This document shows positions 1-11,607 of a stretch of DNA of 64,000 bases, piece by piece. A program made the position numbers and the translations under genes. Every line of letters starts with the position of its first letter. Positions within the stretch are counted from its first letter, which is position 1. Below the pieces are notes generated by a model. The model was not told where the DNA came from. It was given only the letters and a program-made list of their open reading frames with translations, and made no database searches. Origin of the DNA: Anthoceros angustus (Eukaryota > Streptophyta > Anthocerotopsida > Anthocerotales > Anthocerotaceae); contig MU008161.1 of NCBI GenBank assembly GCA_010909165.1, positions 1,736,001 through 1,800,000 of the forward strand, written 5' to 3'.

Positions 1-59
1 CACTACATATTCATTTTCTTAAAAAGACCTATGAGGAGGCGCCCGGCCCACCATCGGCG
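1..59. other. Left flank of the composite retrotransposon
   Basis: This is the short unique stretch left of the element. Its last ~20 bases (CCATCGGCG then the duplication GTGTG), joined to the bases right of the element (CTAGGGGAGG), read like the minus strand of the GC-rich minisatellite units at 17.58-17.82 kb. The element therefore inserted into a copy of that minisatellite. No gene is visible. Confidence 0.6.
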
Positions 60-64
60 GTGTG
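60..64. repeat. Target-site duplication, left copy (GTGTG)
   Basis: The five bases GTGTG directly precede the TGTGGAA end of the outermost LTR. They are repeated at 15,639-15,643 directly after the TTCCACA end of the last LTR. Five bases is the usual duplication length for Ty3/gypsy integrases. GTGTG is a simple sequence, but the match at both exact ends and the reconstructible empty site support it. Confidence 0.75.
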
Positions 65-249
65 TGTGGAATGGGTTTTGCATCCGAAGGCAAAGAGGCC
101 ACATTTACCCTCTATGTCGTTATAGTCCTAGGATTCGATCCCAAGGAATGGTTTTGTGTCAAGATGTTCTAAACTATGGGTTCTAGTCCTCCTACAATCG
201 GTTCCTACCTAGCCATAATCAACTACCGTGTCGAGCCACACGGCGTGGT

Positions 250-458
250 AAGTTCGACCCCACGTGGTGGGTTCGCCACCGCTGTGGTGGATTCCGCCAC
301 GCCGTGGTGGATTCCGCCACCGCTGCAGTGGATTCCGCCGCGTGGTGGATTCGCCACCGCCGGTGGTGGATTCCGCCACCGCCGTGGTGGATTCCGCCAC
401 CGTGGTGGGTTCGCCACCGCCGTGGTGGGTTCGCCACCGCCGTGGTGGGACCCACCCG
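250..458. repeat. Palindromic minisatellite GGTGGATTC-GCCACC, LTR A
   Basis: About ten tandem units of 15-19 bp with the form CCACCGCCGTGGTGGATTC. Each unit is nearly self-complementary (CCACC...GGTGG), so single strands can form a hairpin ladder. All six frames are open through the array, which explains several spurious long ORFs here. Confidence 0.85.
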
Positions 459-778
459 CCGCGTCGCGATCGACTATTTGGCGCCCGGTTCCGCCACGTT
501 AAGGGCTATGGTCCTATGCACAGTTCACATGTACACCAAGTCACACTCATGTGGATTCACACCCGAGCTCACCGGTGGATGCGCACCATGGCCACGCACG
601 CCGCGCACCTCACTCGTCGGATTTCCTCGACCCCACAATTTATTCCCAACCTTCCTCGGCGTTCGCGTTTTCCGGACTCTCGCTCACCACTTCCTAGACT
701 CTCTTCACACGACTCACTCACCCCTTTCTTCTAGGACCTCATACACCACCGCGCACAAGATGCTCCACAGATCCCCTC

Positions 779-895
779 TCTTGGGCCACACAGACCTCCT
801 TGGGCCACACCCTCCTTGGGCCACACCCTCCTTGGGCCACAGACCTCCTTGGGCCACACAGACCCCTCCTTGGGCCACAGACCCCTCCTTGGGAT
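779..895. repeat. CCTTGGGCCACACAGACCCCT minisatellite, LTR A
   Basis: Six or seven units of 16-21 bp (CTCCTTGGGCCACA with optional CAGACC). It abuts a unique segment beginning GGGATTAGACACAA, which follows every such array in the three LTRs. Confidence 0.85.
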
Positions 896-1060
896 TAGAC
901 ACAATCTGGTTAGGCAGTGGTTGGGAAAGGAAAAAAACAGTGGTTGGCTCCACAGCGATTCGCACACCGATCTCACCCGGTCCCCGGAATTTCCCTCTCT
1001 GGCATGCATTGAGCACCCTTCACCACTAGTCACCCAGACGGAGCTTGGTCACTCGGCTCT

Positions 1061-2990
1061 CGACCATCCAGGATCTCCCGGCCCTCTTGTGAGAGGGACA
1101 CCGAATCAGCCCATCATCGATTGGATGTCTCCAACCAACCACGCGCACAAATTCGACACACGGAGCTCACACGAAATTGTCTCAAGAGAGACACTCAAGG
1201 GTCTCTTATACTGGGCAGCCATAGCTCACTTTCCGGTCTAAAGATGGCTAACCTACCTCCGGTGTTTAAAGATGGCTAACTTACCACAAGCGCCTACCAA
1301 TTCGGTATCTACAAATTCACAAGCTTCCTAGCACCTTATCCTCTAATCCAAGTGAAAGCCTCGACCTATGATGCCGCTCCCTCTAAAATCACAGCTGCGG
1401 GCCGCCTAGCCTCGCGCCCATGGGTGTTCCTCGCTCTCCTACCACGCCTCGATCCGAAGATCCTCCCTTAATATCTCCACCTCACTCCCGCTATCCGAGG
1501 TCCCTTCACTCCTCCTAGGAGGCGCCCGCCCTCACCGCCCGCACGTTTCCTCGCCTCATCGCCGGACAGCCAAACGTGCCTCCATCCATGCTCTAGCCTC
1601 CGCCTTGCTCATTTCCTCGAGCACAACTGTGAAGGGTATGCCCGGCTCGTGGACAATCCAGTGGTTGCTTCGGAACTGAGGTTGCATCCTCCCTCGCTCT
1701 CGACCATCCAGGATCTCCCGGCCCTCTTGTGACGAGGGACACCGAATCAGCCCATCATCGATCGGATGTCTCCAACCAACCACGCGCACAAATTCACACA
1801 CGGAGCTCACACGAAATTGTCTCATTAAGAGAGACACTCAAGGGTCTCTTATACATCCGCAGGCTACCATAGCTCACTTTCCGGTGTCTAAAGATGGCTA
1901 ACCTACCTCCGGTGTTTAAAGATGGCTAACCTACCAAGCGCCTACCAATTCGGTATCTACAAATTCACAAGCTTCCTAGCACCTTATCCTCTAATCCAAG
2001 TGAAAGCCTCGACCTATGATGCCGCTCCCTCTAAAATCACAGCTGCGGGCCGCCTAGCCTCGCGCCCATGGGTGTTCCTCGCTCTCCTACCACGCCTCGA
2101 TCCGAAGATCCTCCCTTAATATCTCCACCTCACTCCCGCTATCCGAGGTCCCTTCACTCCTCCTAGGAGGCGCCCGCCCTCACCGCCCGCACGTTTCCTC
2201 GCCTCATCGCCGGACAGCCAAACGTGCCTCCATCCATGCTCTAGCCTCCGCCTTGCTCATTTCCTCGAGCACAACTGTGAAGGGTATGCCCGGCTCGTGG
2301 ACAATCCAGTGGTTGCTTCGGAACTGAGGTTGCATCCTCCCTCGCTCTCGACCATCCAGGATCTCCCGGCCCTCTTGTGACGAGGGACACCGAATCAGCC
2401 CATCATCGATCGGATGTCTCCAACCAACCACGCGCACAAATTCACACACGGAGCTCACACGAAATTGTCTCATTAAGAGAGACACTCAAGGGTCTCTTAT
2501 ACATCCGCAGCCATAGCTCACTTTCCGGTGTCTAAAGATGGCTAACCTACCTCCGGTGTTTAAAGATGGCTAACCTACCAAGCGCCTACCAATTCGGTAT
2601 CTACAAATTCACAAGCTTCCTAGCACCTTATCCTCTAATCCAAGTGAAAGCCTCGACCTATGATGCCGCTCCCTCTAAAATCAGCCGCCTCCCGGCCCTA
2701 GCCTCGCGCCCATGGGTGTTCCCTCGCCTCCTACCACGCCTCGATCCGAAGATCCTCCCTTAATATCTCCACCTCACTCCCGCTATCCGAGGTCCCTTCA
2801 CTCCTCCTAGGAGGCGCCGTCCCTCATCGCCTGCTGACGCTTTCCTCGCTCCTCATTTGGACAGCCAAACTGCGGCGTCCTCTCCATCCATGCTCTAGCC
2901 TCCGCCTTGCTCATTTCCTCGAGCACAACTGTGAAGGGTATGCCCGGCTCCGTGGACAATCCAGTGGTTGCTTCGGAACTGAGGGGTTGC
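1061..2990. repeat. Three tandem ~648-bp repeats within LTR A
   Basis: The word CGACCATCCA starts units at 1,061, 1,701 and 2,349, giving periods of 640 and 648 bp. The second and third units are virtually identical: the stretches 1,556-1,837 and 2,204-2,485 give the same 93-codon open frame on the minus strand. The third unit diverges after its first third. These repeats appear once per block in LTRs B and C, so this is a local, recent expansion. Confidence 0.85.
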
Positions 2991-3264
2991 ATCCCCTCCT
3001 CTCCCGACGGTGGCTTCCCCACCTTGGGTCCTTCTTCCGCGACGATGGCGGCTCCACCACCGTGGTGGCTTCCCCACCTTGGGTCCTTCTTCCGCGACGA
3101 TGGCGGCTCCACCACCGTGGTGCTCTACCCTTCTTGGTTGCCTCGCCTCTCTTGACCTGGCCCTAGCCTCACCTCTCTCCGCTTATACCTCTCGCTAGCT
3201 TCCGAACTTCTCCGGAGGTGCAGCGTCTCCACTTGTTCACAGGCCTCCGAATGAAGGATCCCCA

Positions 3265-3405
3265 CCTTATATAGACAATTTTATTCCTAAAATCCCAAGG
3301 TCCAAGGACCTTCTAGCGGCCTGATATTCACAGTTCGAGGCCCAAGGACTAATTATTTGTAAAAGTAATATTGTCATGGGCCAAGGACCATTTTAGTATA
3401 AAAGG
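3265..3405. promoter_or_regulatory. Divergent TATA pair in LTR A
   Basis: CTATATAAGG on the minus strand (3,274 to 3,265) points into the element, toward gag. TATAAAAGG on the plus strand (3,397-3,405) points outward across the LTR edge. About 120 bp separates them. Both are conserved in all three LTRs. The minus-strand box is about 240 bp inside the LTR start, a normal place for the U3 promoter. The plus-strand box would drive transcription in the opposite direction. Confidence 0.55.
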
Positions 3406-3514
3406 CCTTGCCTCGGACATTTCCTAAGCACTCCATCACACAAAACATAAGAAAAACAAAAAAACATTCAAACCAATAGTCCGGGGAGGGTTAGTGTACA
3501 TGTGGTCTTCCACA

Positions 3515-3530
3515 TACTCCCTTCTCATTT
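3515..3530 (-). other. Polypurine tract before LTR A
   Basis: On the minus strand AATGAGAAGGGAGTA ends directly at the LTR start TGTGGAAG. A purine run adjacent to the 3' LTR is where plus-strand DNA synthesis is primed. It fixes the element's orientation as minus, in agreement with gag. Confidence 0.6.
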
Positions 3531-3562
3531 GTTGGCGTCCTCGCCAACTTATTGATAATACT

Positions 3563-5080
3563 TTTCAACTCGCCAACCAACTCGGTTGGCAAAGCGACCA
3601 TTCAAATCTGCGGTGGATGGAACCATTGTGGAAAACCTCCGGGACCGAGCGGACCCATCCACCTTTGGTCGTCACCCATAACCGTTTTTACCGTCCGGTC
3701 CCATTCGATATAACTTGGTCTTGTGTCTTCTGAGCGGTCGAGTAATGGACGAGCCTGTTCTTGTACCTTAGAGAGGTTTTGAGGAATTTGGCGTGCCGGA
3801 TACTCACAAATTTCGATCGTCGTTTTGTGAAGCTCTTTCTCCCTTCTCATTCGAGGCCATCTCGCCTCCCTTCCCCTCTTGAATTGGGTCAGCCCTCTCG
3901 CCTCCACTGTGTTGTTCCACTTTCTTGGTTGCCGCCTCGCCTCCCTCCTTGCTTGCTCGCATCTTTTTTGCATACAACGCCTCTTGTTTCGCCCTCGACT
4001 CTTTGTTCCCCATGCAGCTCTTCTTCCTTCCACTTCACCCTTGATTTCTTCTTTTTCCTCCCGTGCGCTCCCCATCGTGAATCTTCCTCCAAGTCACTCG
4101 TTTCTTCCTCCATGGAATCCTCTGGGGAATCTTGAGGAGCTTTCCTCTCTGAGGAACTTTCTCCAGGGGCGATGAGGAATCCCTTTCTTTTCCCGTTTTG
4201 GACTTCTTCTGTCCTTCTTAGCCTTCTTCATCTCCTGCGGGTTAGATTCCTCGTAATTTAGCGCCGCCTTGATAGCCTTGCCCAAATTCTTCTCCGCTTG
4301 CAACCTTACGTGTCTCCCCATCTTAGAACCCGGGCCTTTAGCGAACCACCGTATTACTGCGGCTCGAATGAGGACCACTACGATCACGTGGTGTGAAACC
4401 TCTCAACATACGCTTGCAAGGTTTCCTTCCTCTCTCTTTGTAACCTCTCAAGCTTGGACAACACGTAGCCCTCCATGTCAATCCCCTAAACCTCTCACGG
4501 AAGGCATTCTTCAATTCTTCAAAGGTGGTTGGGGTGTGGTGACTTGAGGTACTCGCGTCTGCCACTTTCTTTGGACCGCCCGAAGAACTCCATAGAGCAA
4601 TTTGAATCTGTGCATCACCCGATTCTGGTTTGCAAATGTCACCGCTCAAAACGCTCAACAAATTCATCGGGATCCTCATACCCCTTTCCTCTCCATACAA
4701 GGTAAGGTTGCTTGGTGGTGACCACCACCGTGGTGGATTCGCCACCGTGGTGGATTCGCCACCGTGGTGGATTCGCCACCGTGGTGGATTCGCCACCGCC
4801 GTGGTGGATTCACGAGCTCACGGTGGATGCACACACCTAGAAGAGAGGTCAGAAGACAAGTTTGGACCAAGGTTCCTCGGCCGTGGTACCTCGTCCAAGA
4901 CCAGAGATTGGGGATCTTGCTCCAACAAGATCGGACCCCCGAATCCCGGTCGATTCCTTACTCCCCTTCCCCTTCCAGCAAGTGCGTCCTCCAATTGGGT
5001 CCTCCTCAACTCCCGATCCGCAACCCTTTTCAACCTTTCCACTTTGCTTGTGGCTGTGAGGCTTCTCTTCCCGACTTGAC
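3563..5080 (-). pseudogene. Degenerate gag, tandem copy 1
   Basis: Three minus-strand frames together give a retrotransposon capsid-type region. The core is readable near 4,545-4,430: TFEELKNAFRERF, then a segment resembling EGYVLSKLERLQREEG, as in the Retrotrans_gag family. Downstream (toward 4,100) is a lysine-rich stretch (KKAKKDRRSPKREKKG) that may bind nucleic acid. The N-terminal part is shared with 5,100-6,610. Frameshifts and the inserted palindromic minisatellite break the frame, so no intact Gag is encoded. It duplicates its right neighbour with a period near 1.5 kb. Confidence 0.7.
4717..4816. repeat. Palindromic minisatellite inside gag copy 1
   Basis: Five or six units of the same GTGGTGGATTCGCCACC motif, lying within the gag reading region (minus strand) rather than in an LTR. 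The surrounding sequence is unrelated to the LTR context, so the motif itself has spread or expanded independently. Confidence 0.8.
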
Positions 5081-5094
5081 TCAGATCCTTCAAC

Positions 5095-6610
5095 TCGCCA
5101 ACCAACTCACGGTTGGCAAAGGACCATTCAAATCTGCGGTGGATGGAACCATTGTGGAAAACCTCCGGGACCACGAGCGGACCCATCCACCTTTGGTCGT
5201 CACCCATAACCGTTTTTACCGTCGGTCCCATTCGATATAACTTGGTCTTGTGTCTTCTGAGCGGTCGAGTAATGAATGACGCTTTATTCTTGTACCTTAG
5301 AGAGGTTTTGAGGAATTTGGCGGTGCCGGATACTCACAAATTTCCAGATCGTCGGTTTGTGAAGCTCTTTCTCCCTTCTCATTCGAGGCCATCTCGTCTC
5401 CCTTCCCCTCTTGAATTGGGTCTAGCCCTCTCGCCTCCACTGTTGTTCCACTTTCTTGGTTGCCTCGGCCTCCCTCCTTGCTTGCTCCGCATCTTTTTTG
5501 CATACAACGCCTCTTGTTTCGCCCTCGACTCTTTGTTCCCCATGCAGCTCTTCTTCCTTCCACTTCACCCTTGATTTCTTCTTTTTCCTCCCGTGCGCTC
5601 CCCATCGTGAATCTTCCTCCAAGTCACTCGTTTCTTCCTCCATGGAATCCTCAGGGGAATCTTTTGAGGAGCTTTCCTCTCGAGGAACTTTCTCCCGAGG
5701 GCGATGAGGAATCCCTTTCTTTCCCGTTTTGGACTTCTTCTGTCCTTCTTAGCCTTCTTCATCTCCTGCGAGTTAGATTCCTCGTAATTTAGCCTTGATA
5801 GCCTTGCCCAAATTCTTCTCCGCTTGCCACCTTTGTCTCCCCATCTTAGAACCCAGGCCTTTAGCGAACCACCGTATTGCTGCTCGAATGAGGACCACTA
5901 CTACGATCACGTGGTGTGAAACCTCTCAACATACGCTTGCAAGGTTTCCTTCCTCTCTCTTTGTAACCTCTCAAGCTTGGACAACACGTAGCCCTCCATG
6001 TCAATCCCCTAAACCTCTCACGAAGGCATTCTTCAATTCTTCAAAGGTGGTTGGGGTGTGGTGACTTGAGGTACTGCGTACCACTTTCTTTGGACCGCCC
6101 GAAGAACTCCATAGAATGAATCACGTGCATCACCCGATTCTGGTTTGCAAATGTCACCGCTCAAAACGCTCAACAAATTCATCGGGATCCTCATACCCCT
6201 TTCCTCTCCATACAGGTAAGGTTGCTTGGTGGTGACCACCACCGTGGTGGACATGATCGTGGTTGATTCGAATCGTGGTTGATTCGGCCACCGTGGTGGA
6301 TTCCGCCACCGCGGTGGATGCACACACCTAGAAGAGGTCGGAGAAGTTTGGACCAAGGTTCCTCGGCCGTGGTACCTCGTCCAAGACCGAGATTGGGGAT
6401 CTTGCTCCAACAAGATCGGACCCCGAATCCCGGTCGATTCCTTACTCCCCTTCCCCTTCCAGCAAGTACGTCCTCCAATTGGGTCCTCCTCAACTCCCGA
6501 TCCGCAACCCTTTTCAACCTTTCCACTTTGCTTGGTGGTGGATTCGCCACCGCCGCTTGAGGCTTCTCTTCCCGACTTGACTCAGAATCCTCCGACTCAA
6601 CTCGTGGCAT
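5095..6610 (-). pseudogene. Degenerate gag, tandem copy 2
   Basis: The frame opens with an ATG at 6,610 (MPRVESEDSESS), about 80 bp after the primer-site-like sequence, and runs to about 6,191 before a shift. The N-terminal region is charged (KVERLKRVADRELRRTQLED). The capsid-like core is near 6,040-5,930 and the lysine-rich tail near 5,760-5,600. It has the same layout as copies 1 and 3 and is also frameshifted. No zinc knuckle, protease or polymerase follows. Confidence 0.7.
6232..6324. repeat. Palindromic minisatellite inside gag copy 2
   Basis: A degenerate equivalent of the 4,717-4,816 array, with GTGGTGGA and GTGGTTGATTC variants. It occupies the same place in the tandem gag copy. Confidence 0.7.
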
Positions 6611-6687
6611 CCATCTACCAAACTAAATACACTCAAAGACTAGACACCTAAGCTATGGTTAGTCTTTCCTATAATCTGACAGTTTCA

Positions 6688-6707
6688 TTCCCGCAGCAGC
6701 GCCAAAA
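6688..6707 (-). other. Primer-binding-site-like sequence next to LTR B
   Basis: On the minus strand the LTR end CCACA is followed by TTTTGGCGCTG and a GGGAAT stretch. This resembles the plant tRNA-Asp primer site used by several Ty3/gypsy lineages, which begins TGGCGCCGTTG. The match is imperfect and offset by three T residues. Confidence 0.5.
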
Positions 6708-6902
6708 TGTGGAATGGGTTTTGCATCCGAAGACGCAAAGAGGCCACATTTACCCTCTATGTCGTTATAGTCCTAGGATTCGATCCCAAGGGAATGGTTT
6801 TGTGTCAAGATGTTCTAAACTATGGATTCTAGTCCTCCTACAATCGGTTCCTACCAGCCATAATCAACTACGTGTCCGAGCCCACGGTAAGTTCGACCCA
6901 CC

Positions 6903-7052
6903 GTGGTAAGTTCGACCACCGCCGTGGTGGATTCACCGCCGTGGTGGATTCCGCCGCGTGGTGGATTCCGCCGTGGTGGATTCGCCACCGTGGTGGATTC
7001 GCCACCGCCGTGGTGGATTCGCCACCGCCGTGGTGGATTCCGCCACCGTGGT
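6903..7052. repeat. Palindromic minisatellite GGTGGATTC-GCCACC, LTR B
   Basis: The same position within the LTR as the 250-458 array, with about eight units. Copy number and unit spacing differ from the other LTRs. Confidence 0.85.
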
Positions 7053-7394
7053 GGGACCCACCCGACCGGCGCGCCGCGATCGACTATTTGGCGCCCGGTT
7101 CCCTCGCTCGTTAAGGGCTATGGTCCTATGCACACAGTTCACATGTACACCAAGTCACACTCATGTGGATTCACACCGAGCTCACCGGTGGATGCACCAT
7201 GGCCCGCACGTCGGCACCTCACTCCGTCGCTAATTTCCTCGACCCCACAATTTATTCCCAACCTTCCTCGGCGTTCCGCATTTTCCGGACTCTCGCGCTC
7301 ACCACTTCCTAGACTCTCTTCACACGACTCACTCACCCCTTTCTTCTAGGACCTCATACACCACCGCACAAGATGTTCCCACAGATCCCCTCTC

Positions 7395-7534
7395 TTGGGC
7401 CACAGACCTCTCCTTGGGCCACAGACCCCTCCTTGGGCCACACAGACCCTCCTTGGGCCACCAGACCCCTCCTTGGGCCACAGACCCCTCCTTGGGCCAC
7501 AGACCCTCCTTGGGCCACCACAGACCCCTCCTTG
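7395..7534. repeat. CCTTGGGCCACACAGACCCCT minisatellite, LTR B copy 1
   Basis: About seven units. Same junctions as the LTR A array. Confidence 0.85.
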
Positions 7535-8527
7535 GGATTAGACACAATCTGGTTAGGCGGGTTGGGAAAGGAAAAAAAGCAGTGGTCGGCTCCAGGCGAT
7601 TCGCACCCGCGATCTCACCCGGTCCCTGCGAATTTCCCTCTCTGGCATGCATTGAGCACCCTTCACCACTAGTCACCCCAGGGAGCTTGGTCACTCGGCT
7701 CTCGACCATCCGAGGATCTCCCGGCCCTCTTGTGACGAGAGGACGGCCTGAATCAGCCCGTCATCGATCGGATGCCTCCAACCAACCACGCGCACAAATT
7801 CGACACACGGGAGCTCACACCTGAAATTGTCTGTTAAGAGAGACACTCAAGGAGTCTCTTATACATCTGGCCGCGGCGCGCCATAGCTCACTTTCCCAGT
7901 GTCTAAAGATGGCTAACCTACCTCCAGTGTCTAAAGATGGCTAACTTACCACAAGCGCGCATACCAATTCGGGTATCTACAGATTCACAAGCTTCCTAGC
8001 ACCTTATCCTCTAATCCAAGTGAAAGCCTCTGACCTATGATGCTCCCTCTAAAATCAGCGCTTGCCTCACGTGGCCGCCTAGCCCCGCGCCCATGGGTGT
8101 TCCCTCGCTCTCCTACCACGCCTCGATCCGAAGATCCTCCCTTAATATCTCCACCTCACTCCCGCTATCCGAGGTCCCTTCACTCCTCCTAGGAGGCGCC
8201 GTCTCGCCCCTGCGCGTTTCCTCGCTCCTCATCGCTGGGCAGCCAAGCGGCGTTCCTCCATCCATGCTCTAGCCTCCGCCTTGCTCATTTCCTCGAGCAC
8301 AACTGTGAAGGTATGCCGGCTCCATGGACAATCCTGGCTTCACGGAATCGAGGGGTTGCATCCCCTCCCCAGGCGCTCGACGGTGGCTTCCCCACCTTGG
8401 GTCCTTCTTCATGACGATGGCGGCTCCACCACCGTGGTGGCTGCTCCACCACCGTGGTGGATTCCGCCACCGTGGTGGCTGCTCTACCCTTCTTGCCTCG
8501 CCTCTCTTGACCGGCCCTAGCCTCACC

Positions 8528-8634
8528 TCTCCTTGGGCCACACAGACCCCTCCTTGGGCCACACACCCTCCTTGGGCCACACACCCTCCTTGGGCCACAG
8601 ACCTCCTTGGGCCACACAGACCTCCTTGGGATTA
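8528..8634. repeat. CCTTGGGCCACACAGACCCCT minisatellite, LTR B copy 2
   Basis: A second array in LTR B, joined on the left to promoter-proximal sequence that normally lies ~2 kb away. It marks an internal duplication or deletion junction. Confidence 0.8.
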
Positions 8635-9706
8635 GACACAATCTGGTTAGGCAGTGGGTTGGGAAAGGAAAAAAAGCAGTGGTCGGCTCCAGGCGATTCG
8701 CACCCGCGATCTCACCCGGTCCCCTGGGAATTTCCCTCTCTGGCATGCATTGAGCACCCTTCACCACTAGTCACCCCAGGGAGCTTGGTCACTCACTCGA
8801 CCATCCAGGATCTCCCGGCCCTCTTGTGACGAGAGGACGACACCGAATCAGCCCATCATCGATCGGATGTCTCCAACCAACCACGCACAAATTCGACACA
8901 CGGAGCTCACACCGAAATTGTCTAAGAGAGACACTCAAGGGTCTCTTATACATCCGCAGCGCCGCCATAGCTCACTTTCCGGTGTCTAAAGATGGCTAAC
9001 CTACCTCCGGTGTTTAAAGATGGCTAACTTACCACAAGCGCCTACCAATTCGGTATCTACAAATTCACAAGCTTCCTAGCACCTTATCCTCTAATCCAAG
9101 TGAAAGCCTCGACCTATGATGCCGCTCCTCTAAAATCAGCGCTTGCCTCACGTGGCCGCCTAGCCCCTGCGCCCATGGGTGTTCCCTCGCCTCTCCTACC
9201 ACGCCTCGATCCGAAGATCCTCCCTTAATATCTCCACCTCACTCCCGCTATCCGAGGTCCCTTCACTCCTCCTAGGAGGCGCCGTCTCGCCCCTGCGCGT
9301 TTCCTCGCTCCTCATCATTTGGACAGCCAAACCGTTCCTCCATCCATGCTCTAGCCTCCGCCTTGCTCATTTCCTCGAGCACAACTGTGAAGGTATGCCC
9401 GGCTCCGTGGACAATCCTGGCTGCTTCACGGAATCGAGGGGTTGCATCCCCTCCTCGCTCACGGTGGCTTCCCCACCTTGGGTCCTTCTTCCGCGACGAT
9501 GGCGGCTCCACCACCGTGGTGGCTGCTCCACCACCGTGGTGGATTCGCCACCGCGTGGTGTTGCTCTACCCTTCTTGCTCGCCTCTCTTGACCCCGGCCC
9601 TAGCCTCACCTCTCTCCGCTTATACCTCTCCGCTAGCTTCGAACTTCTCCGGAGGTGCTGCCTCCACTTGTTCACAGGCCCCTGTTCTTTGAATGAAGGA
9701 TCCCCA

Positions 9707-9844
9707 CCTTATATAGACAATTTATTCCTAAAATCCCAAGGTCCAAGGACCTTCTAGCTGGCGATATTCAGTTCGAGGCCCAAGGACTAATTATTTGTAA
9801 AAGTAATATTGCCATGGGCCAAGGACCACTTTTAGTATAAAAGG
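9707..9844. promoter_or_regulatory. Divergent TATA pair in LTR B
   Basis: The minus-strand CTATATAAGG (9,716 to 9,707) and plus-strand TATAAAAGG (9,836-9,844) have the same spacing as in LTR A. The plus-strand box is followed by an A-rich leader (CACAAAACATAAGAAAAAC) that is conserved in all copies. Confidence 0.55.
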
Positions 9845-9955
9845 CCTTGCCTCGGACATTTCCTAAGCACTCCATCACACAAAACATAAGAAAAACAAAA
9901 AAAACATTCAAACCAACAGTCCAGGGGAGGGTTAGTGTACATGTGGTCTTCCACA

Positions 9956-9971
9956 TACTCCCCTTCTCATT
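9956..9971 (-). other. Polypurine tract before LTR B
   Basis: The same purine run (AGAAGGGGAGTA on the minus strand) abuts the start of the middle LTR. Confidence 0.6.
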
Positions 9972-9999
9972 TGTTGGCGTCCTCGCCAACTTATTGATA

Positions 10000-11530
10000 A
10001 TACTTTTCAACTCGCCAACCAACTCTGGTTGGCAAAGGCGACCCATTCAAGTACTGCAGCTGGATGGAACCATTGTGGAAAACCTCCAGGACCCTGAACG
10101 GACCCATCCACCTGCTTGGTCGTCACCCATAACCGTTTTTTTTAACCGTCCGGTCCCATTCGATATAACTTGGTCTTGTGTCTTCTGAGCGGTCGCGAGT
10201 AATGGACGACGCTTTCTCCTTAGAGAGGTTTTGAGGAATTTGGCGGTGCCGGATACTCACAAATTTCGAATCGTCGATTTGTGAAGCTCTTTCTCCCTTC
10301 TCATTCGAGGCCATCTCGTCTCCCTTCCCCTCTTGAATTGGGTTTGGCCCTCTCGCCTCCACTGTGTTGTTCCACTTTCTTGGTTGCCGCCTCGGCCTCC
10401 CTCCTTGCTTGCTCCGCATCTTTTTGCATACAACGCCTCTTGTTTCGCCCTCGCCACTCTTTGTTCCCCATGCAGCTCTTCTTCCTTCCACTTCACCCTT
10501 GATTTCTTCTTTTTCCTCCCGGCGCTCCCCATCGTGAATCTTCCTCCAAGTCACTCGTTTCTTCCTCCATGGAATCCTCCGGGAATCTTGAGGAGCTTTC
10601 CTCTCGAGGAACTTTCTCCAGGCGATGAGGAATCCCTTTCTTTTCCCGTTTTGGACTTCTTCTGTCCTTCTTAGCCTTCTTCATCTCCTGCGAGTTAGAT
10701 TCCTCGTAATTTAGCGCCTTGATAGCCTTGCCCAAATTCTTCTCCGCTTGCCACCTTACGTGTCTCCCCATCTTAGAACCCGGGCCTTTAGCGAACCACC
10801 GTATTACTGCGGCTCGAATGAGGACCACTACGATCACGTGGTGTGAAACCTCTCAACATACGCTTGCAAGGTTTCCTTCCTCTCTCTTTGTAACCTCTCA
10901 AGCTTGGACAACACGTAGCCCTCCATGTCAATCCCCTAAACCTCTCACAAGGCATTCTTCAATTCTTCAAAGGTGGTTGGGGTGTGGTGACTTGAGGTAC
11001 TCGCGTACCACTTTTGGACCGCCCGAAGAACTCCATAGAATTGAATCTGTGCATCACCCGATTCTGGTTTGCAAATGTCACCGCTCAAACGCTCAACAAA
11101 TTCATGGGATCCTCATACCCTTTCCTCTCCATACAGGTAAGGTTGCTTGGTGGTGACCACCACCGCACGGTGGATGCGCACCATGGCCACGCGTGGTGGA
11201 TTCGCCACCGTGGTGGTGGATTCGCCACCGCCGTGGTGGATTCACACCGAGCTCACGGTGGATGCACACACTAGAAGAGGTCGAAGACAAGTTTGGACCA
11301 AGGTTCCTCGGCCGTGGTACCTCGTCCAAGACCGAGATTGGGGATCTTGCTCCAACAAGATCGGACCCCGAATCCGGTGATTCCTTACTCCTTCCTTCCG
11401 GCAAGTCGTCCTCCAATTGGGTCCTCCTCAACTCCCGATCCGCAACCCTTTTCAACCTTTCCTTGCTTGGCGCCCGGCTTGAGGCTTCTCTTCCGACTTG
11501 ACTCAGATCCTCCGACTCAACTCGTGGCAT
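10000..11530 (-). pseudogene. Degenerate gag, copy 3
   Basis: ATG at 11,530 (MPRVESEDLSQVG), equivalent to 6,610. The capsid-like core is at about 10,970-10,860 and the basic tail at about 10,700-10,500. There is one copy only in this internal region, versus two between LTRs A and B. Small indels relative to the other copies place the frames differently in each, and no copy is intact. Confidence 0.7.
11157..11262. repeat. Palindromic minisatellite inside gag copy 3
   Basis: The third internal-region copy of the array, at the position equivalent to 4,717-4,816. It is interrupted by CACGGTGGATGC variants. Confidence 0.75.
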
Positions 11531-11607
11531 CCATCTACCAAACTAAATACACTCAAAGACTAGACACCTAAGCTATGGTTAGTCTTTCCTATAATCTGAC
11601 AGTTTCA

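Larger units (their letters stand above)
65..3514 (-). repeat. LTR A (3' end of the element in its own orientation)
   Basis: A 3.45-kb LTR with inverted ends TGTGGAA (65-71 on plus) and TTCCACA (3,508-3,514). From the left it contains a GGTGGATTC palindromic array, a CCTTGGGCCACA array, about three copies of a ~648-bp repeat, a promoter-like region with two opposed TATA boxes, and the terminal segment. It aligns along its length with LTRs B and C but is internally rearranged relative to them. Confidence 0.85.
6708..9955 (-). repeat. LTR B (middle LTR)
   Basis: A 3.25-kb copy with the same TGTGGAA/TTCCACA ends. It has two CCTTGGGCCACA arrays (7.4 and 8.5 kb), showing internal duplication of the array-bearing block, and one copy of the divergent promoter region. 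It is bordered on the left by the primer-site-like sequence and on the right by the purine tract of the next internal region. Confidence 0.85.

Noticed and set aside
176-1241. Several 100-240-codon ORFs across the arrays on both strands
   Set aside because: They arise because stop-free repeat units are open in several frames. Products are low-complexity and change at every indel, and none has a family motif.
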